Source: Streptomyces sp. NBC_00820
GTDB taxonomy: Bacteria; Actinomycetota; Actinomycetes; Streptomycetales; Streptomycetaceae
Assembly: GCF_036347055.1 (NCBI RefSeq)
Contig: NZ_CP108882.1
Coordinates: 2,431,001 to 2,495,000, forward strand
DNA: 64,000 bases
Reading direction: 5' to 3'
Positions 25,525 to 33,460 of this stretch are shown here, in pieces. The first letter of the stretch is position 1. Every line of letters starts with the position of its first letter. Below the pieces are notes generated by a model, which saw nothing but the letters and a program-made list of their open reading frames with translations, had not been told where the DNA came from and did no database searches. A program made the translations under genes and the position numbers.

Positions 25525-26267
25525 CCACCGACGACGCGGCGCTTCCAGAACAACGCCACGTCCAGATCAACTCCGGCGACGGGGCCTTTGTCGGCCGCGA
25601 CCACCACGGTGACATCAATATTCATCACGAGATCGACCCGCAGACCAGGGTCACGCTCACGAAAATTGGGAGGATCGCGCCTGGGCTGTCCCAGATGCTC
25701 GAACAGGCCCTGCGAGACGGCGTCATCTCCCCTGAAACAGCAAGCCAGCTCTCCTTGGCCGCCCGGAGTATCAACGAAGACGTCGCCGGCCAGATCTCGC
25801 GCGCTTCCCGGAGTATCAACGAAGATGTCGCTGGCCTACTCGGTCATGCAAGCAAGAGCATCAACGAAGACGTCGCCTACCAACTGAGTCTCGCCGCGGA
25901 ACAGCTGTCCAGCGCCTCCAAGAAGCTCGACCTTGACAAGCTCGACCACATGGTCAGGCGCCTGGAAGGGCTTCTCGACCCCCAAGGCGGCAACAATCTG
26001 CACAGGGTTGCCACCCGGTTGGAGGGCAGTCTCAGCGAGCTCAGCGAGGCAACGCACCGGGTTGGAAATCTGAAGGGACACAGCCCTCAGACGGGCAAGC
26101 TAGAGCAGGTGACCATGTCACTCGCTGAGATTGCGAGGCGCGTAGAGGCAAGGGTTACCCCACCCCCGCCGGTGGTTCTGCCCGACTGGGAAGGGCGGTG
26201 GCGTTGGCTTGGCATAGGCGTCCTTCTTGGGATCGCCATATCGATCGTGGTCGCGACCTACTCGTAG
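25521..26267 (+). CDS. Tail-anchored protein with SINEDVA repeats, 248 aa
   Basis: ATGA overlap with the preceding gene. Residues 15-35 hold GDGAFVGRDHHGDINIHH, the partner of the motif at the end of the previous protein. Residues 83-127 are three perfect-length 15-residue repeats starting SINEDVA (25767-25901), after a weaker fourth (SPETASQLSLAAR). A coiled-coil-like region follows. The C-terminus is one TM helix (WLGIGVLLGIAISIVVATY), so the protein is predicted tail-anchored with the repeats in the cytoplasm. Function unknown; a membrane sensor or scaffold in a conflict cassette is the inference. Confidence 0.7.
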   Translation: MTTDDAALPEQRHVQINSGDGAFVGRDHHGDINIHHEIDPQTRVTLTKIGRIAPGLSQMLEQALRDGVISPETASQLSLAARSINEDVAGQISRASRSINEDVAGLLGHASKSINEDVAYQLSLAAEQLSSASKKLDLDKLDHMVRRLEGLLDPQGGNNLHRVATRLEGSLSELSEATHRVGNLKGHSPQTGKLEQVTMSLAEIARRVEARVTPPPPVVLPDWEGRWRWLGIGVLLGIAISIVVATYS

Positions 26268-26405
26268 CGCGAAGGGCCGTGACGGACTCAGCCCCCGCCG
26301 ATATCACCCTTTGAATGTCAGTAACGAAGCTGTCCAAGGAAAGGAGTGGCGGTCAGCGGGCCTGACGGTGGATGCTGGTCCGTTTCCCATCTTGAGGAGA
26401 AGTAC

Positions 26406-27719
26406 ATGGAGATCCGGACGCTTGAGGAGTTGCGCGCTGCGGACGATCTGGCGTTGGCGTTCAATCCCTACGGGCTTGGCGGTCGGATGAGGCCCGAGGA
26501 CGCTGCAGAGTTCCAGCAGCGACAGATTGCCGACTGCGACCTGGCGGAGAGTGTCGCGGCAGGGACACGTGACTCCTTCGAACGGCTGCGGACCATCTTC
26601 GCCTACGGCGTGCTGTGTTACGACGTCTACACCATGGTCGGCGACCAAGCTCTGCTCACCTACGAGCAGGCGTTGCGCGACCGTTTCATGGAATGGTGCG
26701 CCGGCACCATCACCTTCCGACTCCCCCAAGCCCAGGACGTCTCATACACCGTCACGTCGTACGACGACGTCAAGAAGCGCGCGGACAGGATGTTGCGGCA
26801 GCGCGCGAAGCTGATCGTGGACACTCGCGCCATTGACTTCAACGGGACGCTCCACGGGCTCCGTCTCTGGGCGCGAACGGCGGGTCTGCTACGTGGGCGG
26901 CGCAGCCGCGCGGTCGAGGACGCGCTTGCCAAGCTCCGCAACTACGTTGCCCACCCCTCCGGCCATCATGTCGACACCCCCGTTGAAGCCGCCCGCACAG
27001 TGCGGGATCTGGCAGAGGTGATCAACCAGCTTTGGGGGCAGGCCACTCCTGACGGACGCCTCTACCCGGCCGCTCTGTGCCGGGAGATCGCCGTGCTGAG
27101 CTGGAACACAACCGGACGCGTGCGCATGGAGTCCGCCGGCGTGCTCGCCGCGCACGACCCCATGGAAGATCAGGAAGACGACGGATACCAGCACGTCGTG
27201 GTGCGAGCCATCCCCCTCATCCCAGGCAGTCGCTGGGATGACGCGCACTGGGCGGAGTTCGACACCCGGTACGAGACCACACGCTTTCCCACGGACTACC
27301 TTTGGGGTCCGGGCACCCGAGTGGAGGCTCGGACGTGGCTGGAGCACGAGCGCCCCGAAGGGGACACCGTCGACTTCACCGACCGGGTCTTCCTCGTTCA
27401 GAACCACGGACGCGTGCTGCCGCCGATGCGACCAGCGATAGCCGCTGGGCTGACCGAAGACGAATGCGGCGGAGTCTGGCACGCCGTACGGGCCGACTTT
27501 CCCGACGACGCCTTCGCGCACGTCCGGGACTCCGGAGATCGCAGCATCGGTCACGCCCTCCGCCCCGGCGACTGCCCCGCCTGCTCTGCCGAAGTCCTCG
27601 GCGTCGGCTCCCACGCCGAAGCCCTTCGCGCTGCCACAGCCGCTCTCGGGCCGATCCAGGCGCTACAGCCGCCCCTCATCCGGCTCCCCTGGTCGACCTT
27701 CTGGCCCGACCGGCCGTGA
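26406..27719 (+). CDS. Hypothetical protein with HEPN-type RNxxxH motif, 437 aa
   Basis: ATG 26406 with GAGGAGA upstream; an earlier GTG at 26346 is less likely. Around residues 165-205 the helix pair ends in LAKLRNYVAHPS, which matches the R-N-x3-H motif of HEPN ribonucleases. A C-terminal CPAC before SAEV could be half of a zinc site. The remainder is unrecognised. It lies 138 bp after the tail-anchored SINEDVA protein in the same direction, so it may be the effector of that cassette. Confidence 0.65.
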   Translation: MEIRTLEELRAADDLALAFNPYGLGGRMRPEDAAEFQQRQIADCDLAESVAAGTRDSFERLRTIFAYGVLCYDVYTMVGDQALLTYEQALRDRFMEWCAGTITFRLPQAQDVSYTVTSYDDVKKRADRMLRQRAKLIVDTRAIDFNGTLHGLRLWARTAGLLRGRRSRAVEDALAKLRNYVAHPSGHHVDTPVEAARTVRDLAEVINQLWGQATPDGRLYPAALCREIAVLSWNTTGRVRMESAGVLAAHDPMEDQEDDGYQHVVVRAIPLIPGSRWDDAHWAEFDTRYETTRFPTDYLWGPGTRVEARTWLEHERPEGDTVDFTDRVFLVQNHGRVLPPMRPAIAAGLTEDECGGVWHAVRADFPDDAFAHVRDSGDRSIGHALRPGDCPACSAEVLGVGSHAEALRAATAALGPIQALQPPLIRLPWSTFWPDRP

Positions 27720-27752
27720 CCAGGATCGGCGAGGTCATCCGAAAGGAACGGC

Positions 27753-28157
27753 CTAGTCCAGGTAAGTGCCGGCGAAGGCCCCGTCGAAGCCGAGCACAGC
27801 GATGATCTGCTCGACGCTGGGGTACGTCGTTCCGCCGGGGATGGCGACCAGGGCGTCAAAGTCGGCGCGGCTGAGTTCCGGTTCGAGCCATTGGTTGCTG
27901 CACCGGCAGACGATCCAGACGTGGCGGCCGTGGTTGATCAGCAGCCAGTCGCGCCGGGCACGGCAGGCGGTGCACATCACCGGGATGCCGCGCAGGGCCA
28001 GCTCGCGTGGATGCTTGAGGCAGCGCGTCGCGCCGGGTCCGCTTGGCTGCTGCGTCTCGTACTCGAGCTGCAGCAGAGGATTGGCGCTGGCGGGGATGAC
28101 GGGCAGGACAGGAGTCGGTTCTACGGGGCGTTCGGTGGTTCTGTGCACGAGCGTCAT
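27753..28157 (-). CDS. Small Cys-rich (zinc-ribbon-like) protein, 134 aa
   Basis: Two Cys pairs are spaced like a zinc ribbon: RCLKHP, CTACRARRDW and WIVCRCSNQW. The C-terminal half is helical (DFDALVAIPGG; SVEQIIAVLGF). It follows the relaxase gene in the same direction but beyond a perfect 12-bp hairpin, so it may have separate transcription. It ends 33 bp from the convergent gene's stop. Function unknown. Confidence 0.7.
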   Translation of the reverse strand: MTLVHRTTERPVEPTPVLPVIPASANPLLQLEYETQQPSGPGATRCLKHPRELALRGIPVMCTACRARRDWLLINHGRHVWIVCRCSNQWLEPELSRADFDALVAIPGGTTYPSVEQIIAVLGFDGAFAGTYLD

Positions 28158-28228
28158 CTCCGGGTCGAGGTGTTTCTGTTTCCATCCGTAACAGCCGGTG
28201 GAACCGGTTGTCCAGGGGTTCCTCGGGG

Positions 28229-28260
28229 CTCCGGCAGGCCGGTGAGGCGGCCTGCCGGAG
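28229..28260 (-). terminator. Terminator of the mobilisation operon
   Basis: CTCCGGCAGGCC at 28229-28240 and GGCCTGCCGGAG at 28249-28260 form a perfect 12-bp stem with an 8-nt loop, 5 bp beyond the relaxase stop codon on the - strand. Confidence 0.85.
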
Positions 28261-28265
28261 TCCGC

Positions 28266-30020
28266 TCAGCGGCGCGGTGGGCGGCTGCGTGGATCGGCTG
28301 CGGGGCGAGCGGGGGCCGTGGTCGCTGTCGAGTTGCTGTGGTTGGTCGAGGTCTTGGTTTGGTCGGGGACGGCCTGCCGACGGCGGGTCGCTTCGCCTGG
28401 GTGAGCGGGGAGTTGGGCGAGGCGGCGCAGACGCCAGACCAGGACGTGGTTCATGTCCTCGGCGGTGTCGAGTTCGCGCATGTCGATGGCCTGCTGGAGA
28501 AGGGCCTTGGGGTCGTGGCCCGCCTGCTCGGCCTGGGCGAGCGTGGCGGCCAGGGCGTCAGTCTTCGTGGGTGAACTGTCGGCTCGCAGCGCCGTTTCCG
28601 GCAGGGCTGCGCGGATGGTGGCCTGGTGGGTGCGACGTTCGGGTTCGGGCAGCGCGCGTCCTTGGTCGCGCAGTGCCTGCATGGGTGTGGTGGCGGCCTG
28701 ACTGTAGGCGGCTCGTAGGTGCTCGGCGGTCTGTCGGGAGGCGTGGGCCTGCTGGGCGTGGCCGCGTGCGGAGTGCCAGCGGGCGGCGGCCAGGGTGACG
28801 AGGACCAGGGTGGAGAGGAGCATGGCGGTGGTGCCGCCGTCCTCGCCGCGGCCGAGAGCGCTGCCGGCCTGGATGATGCCTCGGGCTGCGGCGCGGATGG
28901 CCCGGGTGTCGGCGCGCTCTGCTCGGACGTGGCTGCGGGTGGCGCGTTCGAAGGCGCGGGCGGCAGCGGCCAGTTCGGCGCGGGTGGCGGCCGGGGAGGT
29001 GTGGGCGACCGCGTCCAGGAGTTCACCGACGCCGACGAGGTGGGCGGTGGCTTCGTCGTCGTCGCTGTCGAGGAGGATCGTGGCGCGCTCGGCGATGCCG
29101 GTGGCGTTGCGTCGTTCGAGGGCCGGCGCCGACCATCCCGTCCCACGTGCGGGTTCGGCCGACGGCGTTGGCGCGTCGGGCGTGGTGCTGGTCAGGCGGT
29201 GGCGGATCTTTGGCAGGGACAGGTCGGGGGCGAGAGTGGAGCCCGCGAACCAGACGGGTTCACGATTGCGGTTGCGGTCGCCGGGGAGTGCGACCTTGTA
29301 GCCGAGGGCGTCGCCGGAGGGGGCGATGCGTACGTCCACGCGCAGGCCCGCCTCGCGGAGCCGGGTGAAGAACTCCTCCTCCGTGGCGGCACCCGCGAGG
29401 GCTTGGCGGACGGCTTCGCGGAGCGTCTCGCGAGGGGCCTCGGGTCGGCCGGTGCGTTCGGCCTTGAACTTCTCTGCGCTGGTGGGGTTCTTGGCTGCGG
29501 TGCCGTCGCCGGCGTTGAGGCGGCGCAGGCCCATCTCCTTCTCGATGCGGCGGCATTCGGCCTGGGCCTTGTTGAAGTCGTAGTTGAGGCGGGGGTTGCG
29601 CAGGTCGCCCCGGACCAGGGTGGCGACGATGTGGATGTGGTCTTCTGCGTGGCGGACCGCGACCCATCGGCAGCCGTCAGGGTCACCGTCCGGGGCGATG
29701 CCGGTGGCGTGGACGATGCGCTGGGCGATGGCGTTCCATTCCTCGTCGGAGAACCGCCGGTCGCCGGGAGCGGTCCGGACCGAGCAGTGCCACACGTGCT
29801 TGGCGGGCGCGCGGTCGCCGGCCTGCTTGACCCGGAGGTCGAGGGCGGCGGTGAGGCGGGCGAGGGTGACGTGGGGGTCGGTGTCGCGTCCGGGGTCGGG
29901 GGCGAAGCCGTCCCAGGAGCCGACGATGTGCGCGTCGGTGTGCTCCTCACGCTTACCGGGGCCGTAGAGGTAGACGAGGAGACCGTGGGTGCGCGAACCG
30001 CGTCCGATGTCGGGAATCAT
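28266..30020 (-). CDS. MOBP-like relaxase/mobilisation nuclease, 584 aa
   Basis: Predicted to nick oriT and lead the transferred strand. The N-terminal domain has YLYGPGKREEH near residue 16-26, HVWHCSVR near 75-82 and the metal-binding DHIHIV near 127-132; these fit the relaxase nuclease fold, with an N-terminal Tyr as likely nucleophile. The middle is basic, and the C-terminal ~250 residues are long helices, probably a coiled coil, with a basic Pro/Arg end. ATG 30020 gives an ATGA overlap with mobC; GTG 30023 is possible. A degenerate paralogue lies at 2845-4116. Confidence 0.88.
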   Translation of the reverse strand: MIPDIGRGSRTHGLLVYLYGPGKREEHTDAHIVGSWDGFAPDPGRDTDPHVTLARLTAALDLRVKQAGDRAPAKHVWHCSVRTAPGDRRFSDEEWNAIAQRIVHATGIAPDGDPDGCRWVAVRHAEDHIHIVATLVRGDLRNPRLNYDFNKAQAECRRIEKEMGLRRLNAGDGTAAKNPTSAEKFKAERTGRPEAPRETLREAVRQALAGAATEEEFFTRLREAGLRVDVRIAPSGDALGYKVALPGDRNRNREPVWFAGSTLAPDLSLPKIRHRLTSTTPDAPTPSAEPARGTGWSAPALERRNATGIAERATILLDSDDDEATAHLVGVGELLDAVAHTSPAATRAELAAAARAFERATRSHVRAERADTRAIRAAARGIIQAGSALGRGEDGGTTAMLLSTLVLVTLAAARWHSARGHAQQAHASRQTAEHLRAAYSQAATTPMQALRDQGRALPEPERRTHQATIRAALPETALRADSSPTKTDALAATLAQAEQAGHDPKALLQQAIDMRELDTAEDMNHVLVWRLRRLAQLPAHPGEATRRRQAVPDQTKTSTNHSNSTATTAPARPAADPRSRPPRR

Positions 30021-30685
30021 CACAGCCGCCTGGTCACCAGGTCGTTCGCTGCGTCGTCCACGCGGCCGAGGAGCCGGGTCAGCACGCCCAGAGCGTGGCC
30101 GAGTTCGCCGGGGCGGGGCTGTCCCCCGGCGTTGAGGACGTAGGCGATCTGGTTGATGTTGTTGCCGATCCGGGAGAGGGCGGTGCGCAGGGCTGCCAGC
30201 TCGTCGATGGCGGCGTCGAACTGCTCGTTGGTGTGCAGGGTGGTCGAACCGCGGGCGGCGGCGAGGCCGGCGAAAGCGAGGAAGCGGGCGACGGTGACGG
30301 CGCGCTGCTGGGCGGCGGCTGTGATCTCGGTCTTCTCGGTGTCGGAGAGGCGGGTGGTCGTCTTGTGGGTGCGCTGTTTCGGGTTGCGGGTTCGGCGGCG
30401 CGGTGTGCGGTCGGGGAACGCGGGCGTGCTCGGGTTCGACTGCTCGCGGTGGTCGTCGCGGTCGGCTTCTCCCCCGGTGACCGGCGCCCCCTGGTGCCGG
30501 TTGCCCGGTTGGTCCTCGTGCGCCCTCGCTCGGGGACCAGCCGGGCCTCCCCCGTCCTCCTGGGCGGGGGCAAGTGCGTATGACGGGCCGTAGGACCGTC
30601 GTACGCGATAGCTTGCTCCGCCAGGAGCCGTCGTGGGGTCACGCTGCTGTCCGGTCGCGCTGGCCACCGGGTCGTGGGCCGTCAT
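30020..30685 (-). CDS. mobC: MobC-like relaxosome accessory protein, 221 aa
   Basis: The C-terminal ~110 residues match MobC: KTTTRLSDTEKTEITAAAQ (ribbon-helix-helix-like DNA-binding part), then ALRTALSRIGNNINQIAYVLN, the family's most conserved helix. The N-terminal half is a disordered, basic linker longer than in typical MobC proteins. It overlaps the relaxase by 4 bp, as in many mobilisable elements, and should help melt and nick oriT. Confidence 0.85.
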   Translation of the reverse strand: MTAHDPVASATGQQRDPTTAPGGASYRVRRSYGPSYALAPAQEDGGGPAGPRARAHEDQPGNRHQGAPVTGGEADRDDHREQSNPSTPAFPDRTPRRRTRNPKQRTHKTTTRLSDTEKTEITAAAQQRAVTVARFLAFAGLAAARGSTTLHTNEQFDAAIDELAALRTALSRIGNNINQIAYVLNAGGQPRPGELGHALGVLTRLLGRVDDAANDLVTRRL

Positions 30686-30906
30686 CGGCTGGTCTCCGGG
30701 TCCTGCTGGCGGATTTCGCGGACGACTTCCTCGATCCAGTCCATGGCCAGGACCGGGTGGTGCAGGGTCCAGGGGCGGCTGTGTGGGGTTCGTTGCACGG
30801 TCCAGGTGTTGTCGGGGCCGGATTGGGCGCGGTGGACGTGGCCGCGCTGGTAGAGGACGGTCAGCCAGGAGTCGACTTCGGTGGGCGTGGCCGGGCGCGT
30901 ACGCAT
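30682..30906 (-). CDS. Small hypothetical protein, 74 aa
   Basis: ATGA overlap with mobC. The sequence starts with TPTEVDSWLTVLYQRGHVHRAQ, followed by a short strand pair and a C-terminal helix (PVLAMDWIEEVVREIRQQ). This could be a small winged-helix-like DNA-binding protein. Position alone suggests a relaxosome or regulatory role. Confidence 0.7.
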   Translation of the reverse strand: MRTRPATPTEVDSWLTVLYQRGHVHRAQSGPDNTWTVQRTPHSRPWTLHHPVLAMDWIEEVVREIRQQDPETSR

Positions 30907-30960
30907 GGGGTTGCTCTCCGGTTTGCTTCGGAAGATGGTCGGGCGTGTGCCCGGGGCGGG

Positions 30961-31643
30961 TGACCGGCCGAGGTGTCCGGCTCGGTCACCCGCTCGGTGG
31001 TGTCCGGTCAGTTCCGGCCGGCGGTGACCGGCTGGCCGTGCTGCGCGCGGAGCTGGGCCATGAGGGAGGTCAGGGTGTCGCTGGACAGCGGGATCTGCTG
31101 ACCGCGGATCGCCTGGGCGACCACCTTGCGGGTCAGCTTGTCCTCGGCCCTGACCGCTGACCGGGCGATCTTCAGCAGCTCCTCGGTGTCCGGGTCAGGC
31201 CTCCGGACACCGGTCATTCGGCCGTCCCGGTCAGTGACCGGCGGCGGAGTGACCGGCCGGTCAGTGCCCGGAGCAACGCTGTCCTGGTGACTGGTGACCG
31301 GGTCGGTGCTGTCCGGGCGGTCAGTGACCGGCGGCACCGAGCCCGACTGTCCGGGCAGGTCAGCCGCCTCGTCCGGCTGACCGCGGTGACCGGTGACCGG
31401 GTCCGTGGCGTCCGCCGGGGCAGTGTCCTCGGTCAGTGACCGAGGGCTGAGGGTCTGCTTGTCCAGGGACAGCGGTGACCGGGCAGTTAGGGCAGTGACC
31501 GGCTGACCGGCCTTGACCTGACCGGCCACCGACCGCCGCTGACCGACCCGGTCAGTCCGGGTGACCTCGACGGCGTGGCCCCGGTCGGCCTGACCGGGGT
31601 GACCGGACTGACCGAGGTTCTCGCGGTCACTGCCCTTGACCGG
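30961..31643. repeat. Dense TGACCGG heptamer array
   Basis: I count about 20 copies of TGACCGG or its complement CCGGTCA within 680 bp, many extended to GTGACCGG or GGTCAGTGACCGG. They run from the gap after the DUF2637 stop codon (30961) into the gene's 3' half. The spacing is irregular. Extension into non-coding DNA suggests protein-binding sites (for example a transfer, partition or replication locus) rather than only a protein repeat. Confidence 0.75.
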
Positions 31644-32075
31644 GCCTCGGGCGATGAGGATGTAGAGGTGAACCGCGCCGGCCAGAGCGAGTGGCGCGAT
31701 GGTGGACAGCACTGCGACCACGGTGTCTCCGAGCTGGAGACCAGTGGCGGCGACCGCGTCCTCGTTGAGCCGGACTGCGTGGAGCGCGTTGGCCCAGATG
31801 CTGGCAGCGGTGGCCGTGCCGAAGAGCGTCCAGACGTAGAGCCGGGCACGCAGAGGCGCGTCGCGAAGGACCAGGAGCGCTCGTACGCCGTAGGCGATGA
31901 ATCCGTCGATCACCAGTGGGAAGAGGTAGGTCAGGAGGCCGCGGATGTGGATGGCGACGGCCATCTGCTGGAGGGCGTCGTACGAGAGGGCGCATCCGGC
32001 GCCGCCCAGGGCGATGACGACCGTGCGGTCCCAGCCGGAGATGTGCGCCGTCTTCGGCGCGCTCGTGGTGGTCAT
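31008..32075 (-). CDS. DUF2637 membrane protein with repetitive tail, 355 aa
   Basis: ATG 32075 overlaps the WhiB stop by 4 bp. The N-terminal ~135 residues carry four TM helices (VVIALGGAGCALSYDAL; GLLTYLFPLVIDGFIAYGV; YVWTLFGTATAASIWANAL; VVAVLSTIAPLALAGAVHLY), typical of DUF2637 proteins of Streptomyces elements. A ~150-residue Thr/Asp/Arg/Pro/Val linker (TDRP, PVT repeats) is encoded by the TGACCGG array. The C-terminal 70 residues are helical (LLKIARSAVRAEDKLTRKVV), possibly a small DNA-binding domain. The family is often called SpdB-like; function in plasmid spread is inferred. Confidence 0.82.
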   Translation of the reverse strand: MTTTSAPKTAHISGWDRTVVIALGGAGCALSYDALQQMAVAIHIRGLLTYLFPLVIDGFIAYGVRALLVLRDAPLRARLYVWTLFGTATAASIWANALHAVRLNEDAVAATGLQLGDTVVAVLSTIAPLALAGAVHLYILIARGPVKGSDRENLGQSGHPGQADRGHAVEVTRTDRVGQRRSVAGQVKAGQPVTALTARSPLSLDKQTLSPRSLTEDTAPADATDPVTGHRGQPDEAADLPGQSGSVPPVTDRPDSTDPVTSHQDSVAPGTDRPVTPPPVTDRDGRMTGVRRPDPDTEELLKIARSAVRAEDKLTRKVVAQAIRGQQIPLSSDTLTSLMAQLRAQHGQPVTAGRN

Positions 32076-32638
32076 GCCGCGGTCCCGAAGGCGTCGCGGT
32101 CCAGGTGCTGGACCTCGGTCTCGGGTGGCGAGGTGGTCTTCGCGGTCTGTTCCAGACCGCGGTTGCGCAGGGCGCGGCGGGTCTCGCGGTACAGCTTCTG
32201 GGCGTGCTCCTCGGTGATCTTCAGGAGCCAGGCCAGTCGCTCTTCGGAGAGGCCGTGGCGGTAGGCGGCGTGGACGACCGCGCGGCGCTCGGCCTTGGTG
32301 AGGTGGACATCGCGTCCGGCGACGGTTTCGTTGACGCGGCTGTAGTCGAGGCGGCTGGCGACCTTCTCGTGCAGCGGCTGCCGTTCTTCCTCCGTCATGC
32401 CGCCCCGGATGCCGTGGGCGTCGCCGGCTTCGAGGGCGGCGTCCAGGCAGGTTCGGCGGACCGGGCACTGGCCGCACAGCGACTTCGCGGCGGTGATCTT
32501 GTCGGTCTCGTCGGGCTCCGGGAAGAAGGTCTCGGGGTCCACTGCGTTGTACTCGGTGCTCTGGCAGACGGCGTGGTCCTGCCAGGTGTGGTCGCCGAGC
32601 GACCGGTGGCGGGCAGGGCTGATCGTCGTGGTGGTCAT
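32072..32638 (-). CDS. WhiB family transcription factor, 188 aa
   Basis: The four Fe-S cysteines are present: Cys in HAVCQ, then LCGQCPVRRTC, with the GIRGGMTEEER turn that follows in all WhiB proteins. Unusually, the protein continues ~90 residues past the WhiB core with a helix-rich segment (AYRHGLSEERLAWLLKITEEH) that looks like an added helix-turn-helix. It sits between the DnaC-like loader and the DUF2637 gene, so it may control element transfer genes. Confidence 0.9.
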   Translation of the reverse strand: MTTTTISPARHRSLGDHTWQDHAVCQSTEYNAVDPETFFPEPDETDKITAAKSLCGQCPVRRTCLDAALEAGDAHGIRGGMTEEERQPLHEKVASRLDYSRVNETVAGRDVHLTKAERRAVVHAAYRHGLSEERLAWLLKITEEHAQKLYRETRRALRNRGLEQTAKTTSPPETEVQHLDRDAFGTAA

Positions 32639-32755
32639 GCGGTGTTGCTCCGATCGCTCTCCGCGCGCAGGGGCGTCGGCGGAGAGGTGCGCTGGGTCGG
32701 GAGGTGCATGGGGCCGGCGCGCTGAGGGCGCGGCCCGTCGGCCGCCTGGGGCGGG

Positions 32756-33460
32756 TCAGGCTGCGGCGCGGTGGCGTCTGCGGTCGATCGGCTCGAACTC
32801 GACCCGGGTGGTCATCTGTGCGAGCCGGGAGGTGACGCGGTCGCCGAGGTATGCCTTGAGGTCCCTGATCCGCAGGTTCGTGGTGATCAGGGTCGGGAGC
32901 ATGTAGTTGTAGCGGCGGTTGATCAGCCGGTAGGTCTGCTCTTCGACGAACTCGGAGGACTTGGCCGCGCCGAGGTCGTCCAGGATCAGCAGCGGGACCC
33001 GGCTGTAGGCCGCGAGCACCTGCTCGCTGTCTGTGTCAGAGCCGGGCCGAAGCTCGGCGTACAGGTCGGCCGCGGTGGTCGCGCGCCAGCGGACGCCGAC
33101 TCCGCCCTGCACCAGCAGCCGGACCGCGCCGTACGCCTGGTGTGTCTTGCCCGCACCGACGACGCCGGCCATCAGGAGGCTGGGGCCGGTGCTGACCTGC
33201 CGCCGGGCTCCGAGGCTGGGAGCGACGGCCGCTGCTGCGACGTCTCGGGCCCAGGCCAGGACCTGAGGGTGGTCGGCGACTGCGGCCTGGTAGCGCGGGG
33301 GCATTCCAGCGGACAGAGCGTCCAGCGGGGAGAACGGCTCGGGCTCGTCGGCCAGTTCGTCGACGGCGGCCGGGGTGATGTTGCGCGCGGCCAGGATCCG
33401 GGCCATCCGATCCAGGGTGCCCGCGCCAAGGGTCTGCGGTTCGCGGTTACGGGTGCGCAT
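32756..33460 (-). CDS. DnaC/IstB-like helicase-loader ATPase, 234 aa
   Basis: ATG 33460 overlaps the initiator's stop by 4 bp. An AAA+ core is visible: Walker A LMAGVVGAGKTHQAY, Walker B LLILDDLGAAKSSEF, and a sensor region (LPTLITTNLRI) followed by an arginine-finger-like DRVTSRLAQM. Length and order match DnaC-type loaders that place the host DnaB helicase at a phage or plasmid origin. Pairing with the upstream initiator resembles the lambda O/P arrangement. Confidence 0.88.
   Translation of the reverse strand: MRTRNREPQTLGAGTLDRMARILAARNITPAAVDELADEPEPFSPLDALSAGMPPRYQAAVADHPQVLAWARDVAAAAVAPSLGARRQVSTGPSLLMAGVVGAGKTHQAYGAVRLLVQGGVGVRWRATTAADLYAELRPGSDTDSEQVLAAYSRVPLLILDDLGAAKSSEFVEEQTYRLINRRYNYMLPTLITTNLRIRDLKAYLGDRVTSRLAQMTTRVEFEPIDRRRHRAAA

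Noticed and set aside
25767..25901. 45-bp tandem units considered as a CRISPR-like array
   Set aside because: There are no spacers; the units are in frame and encode 15-residue protein repeats.
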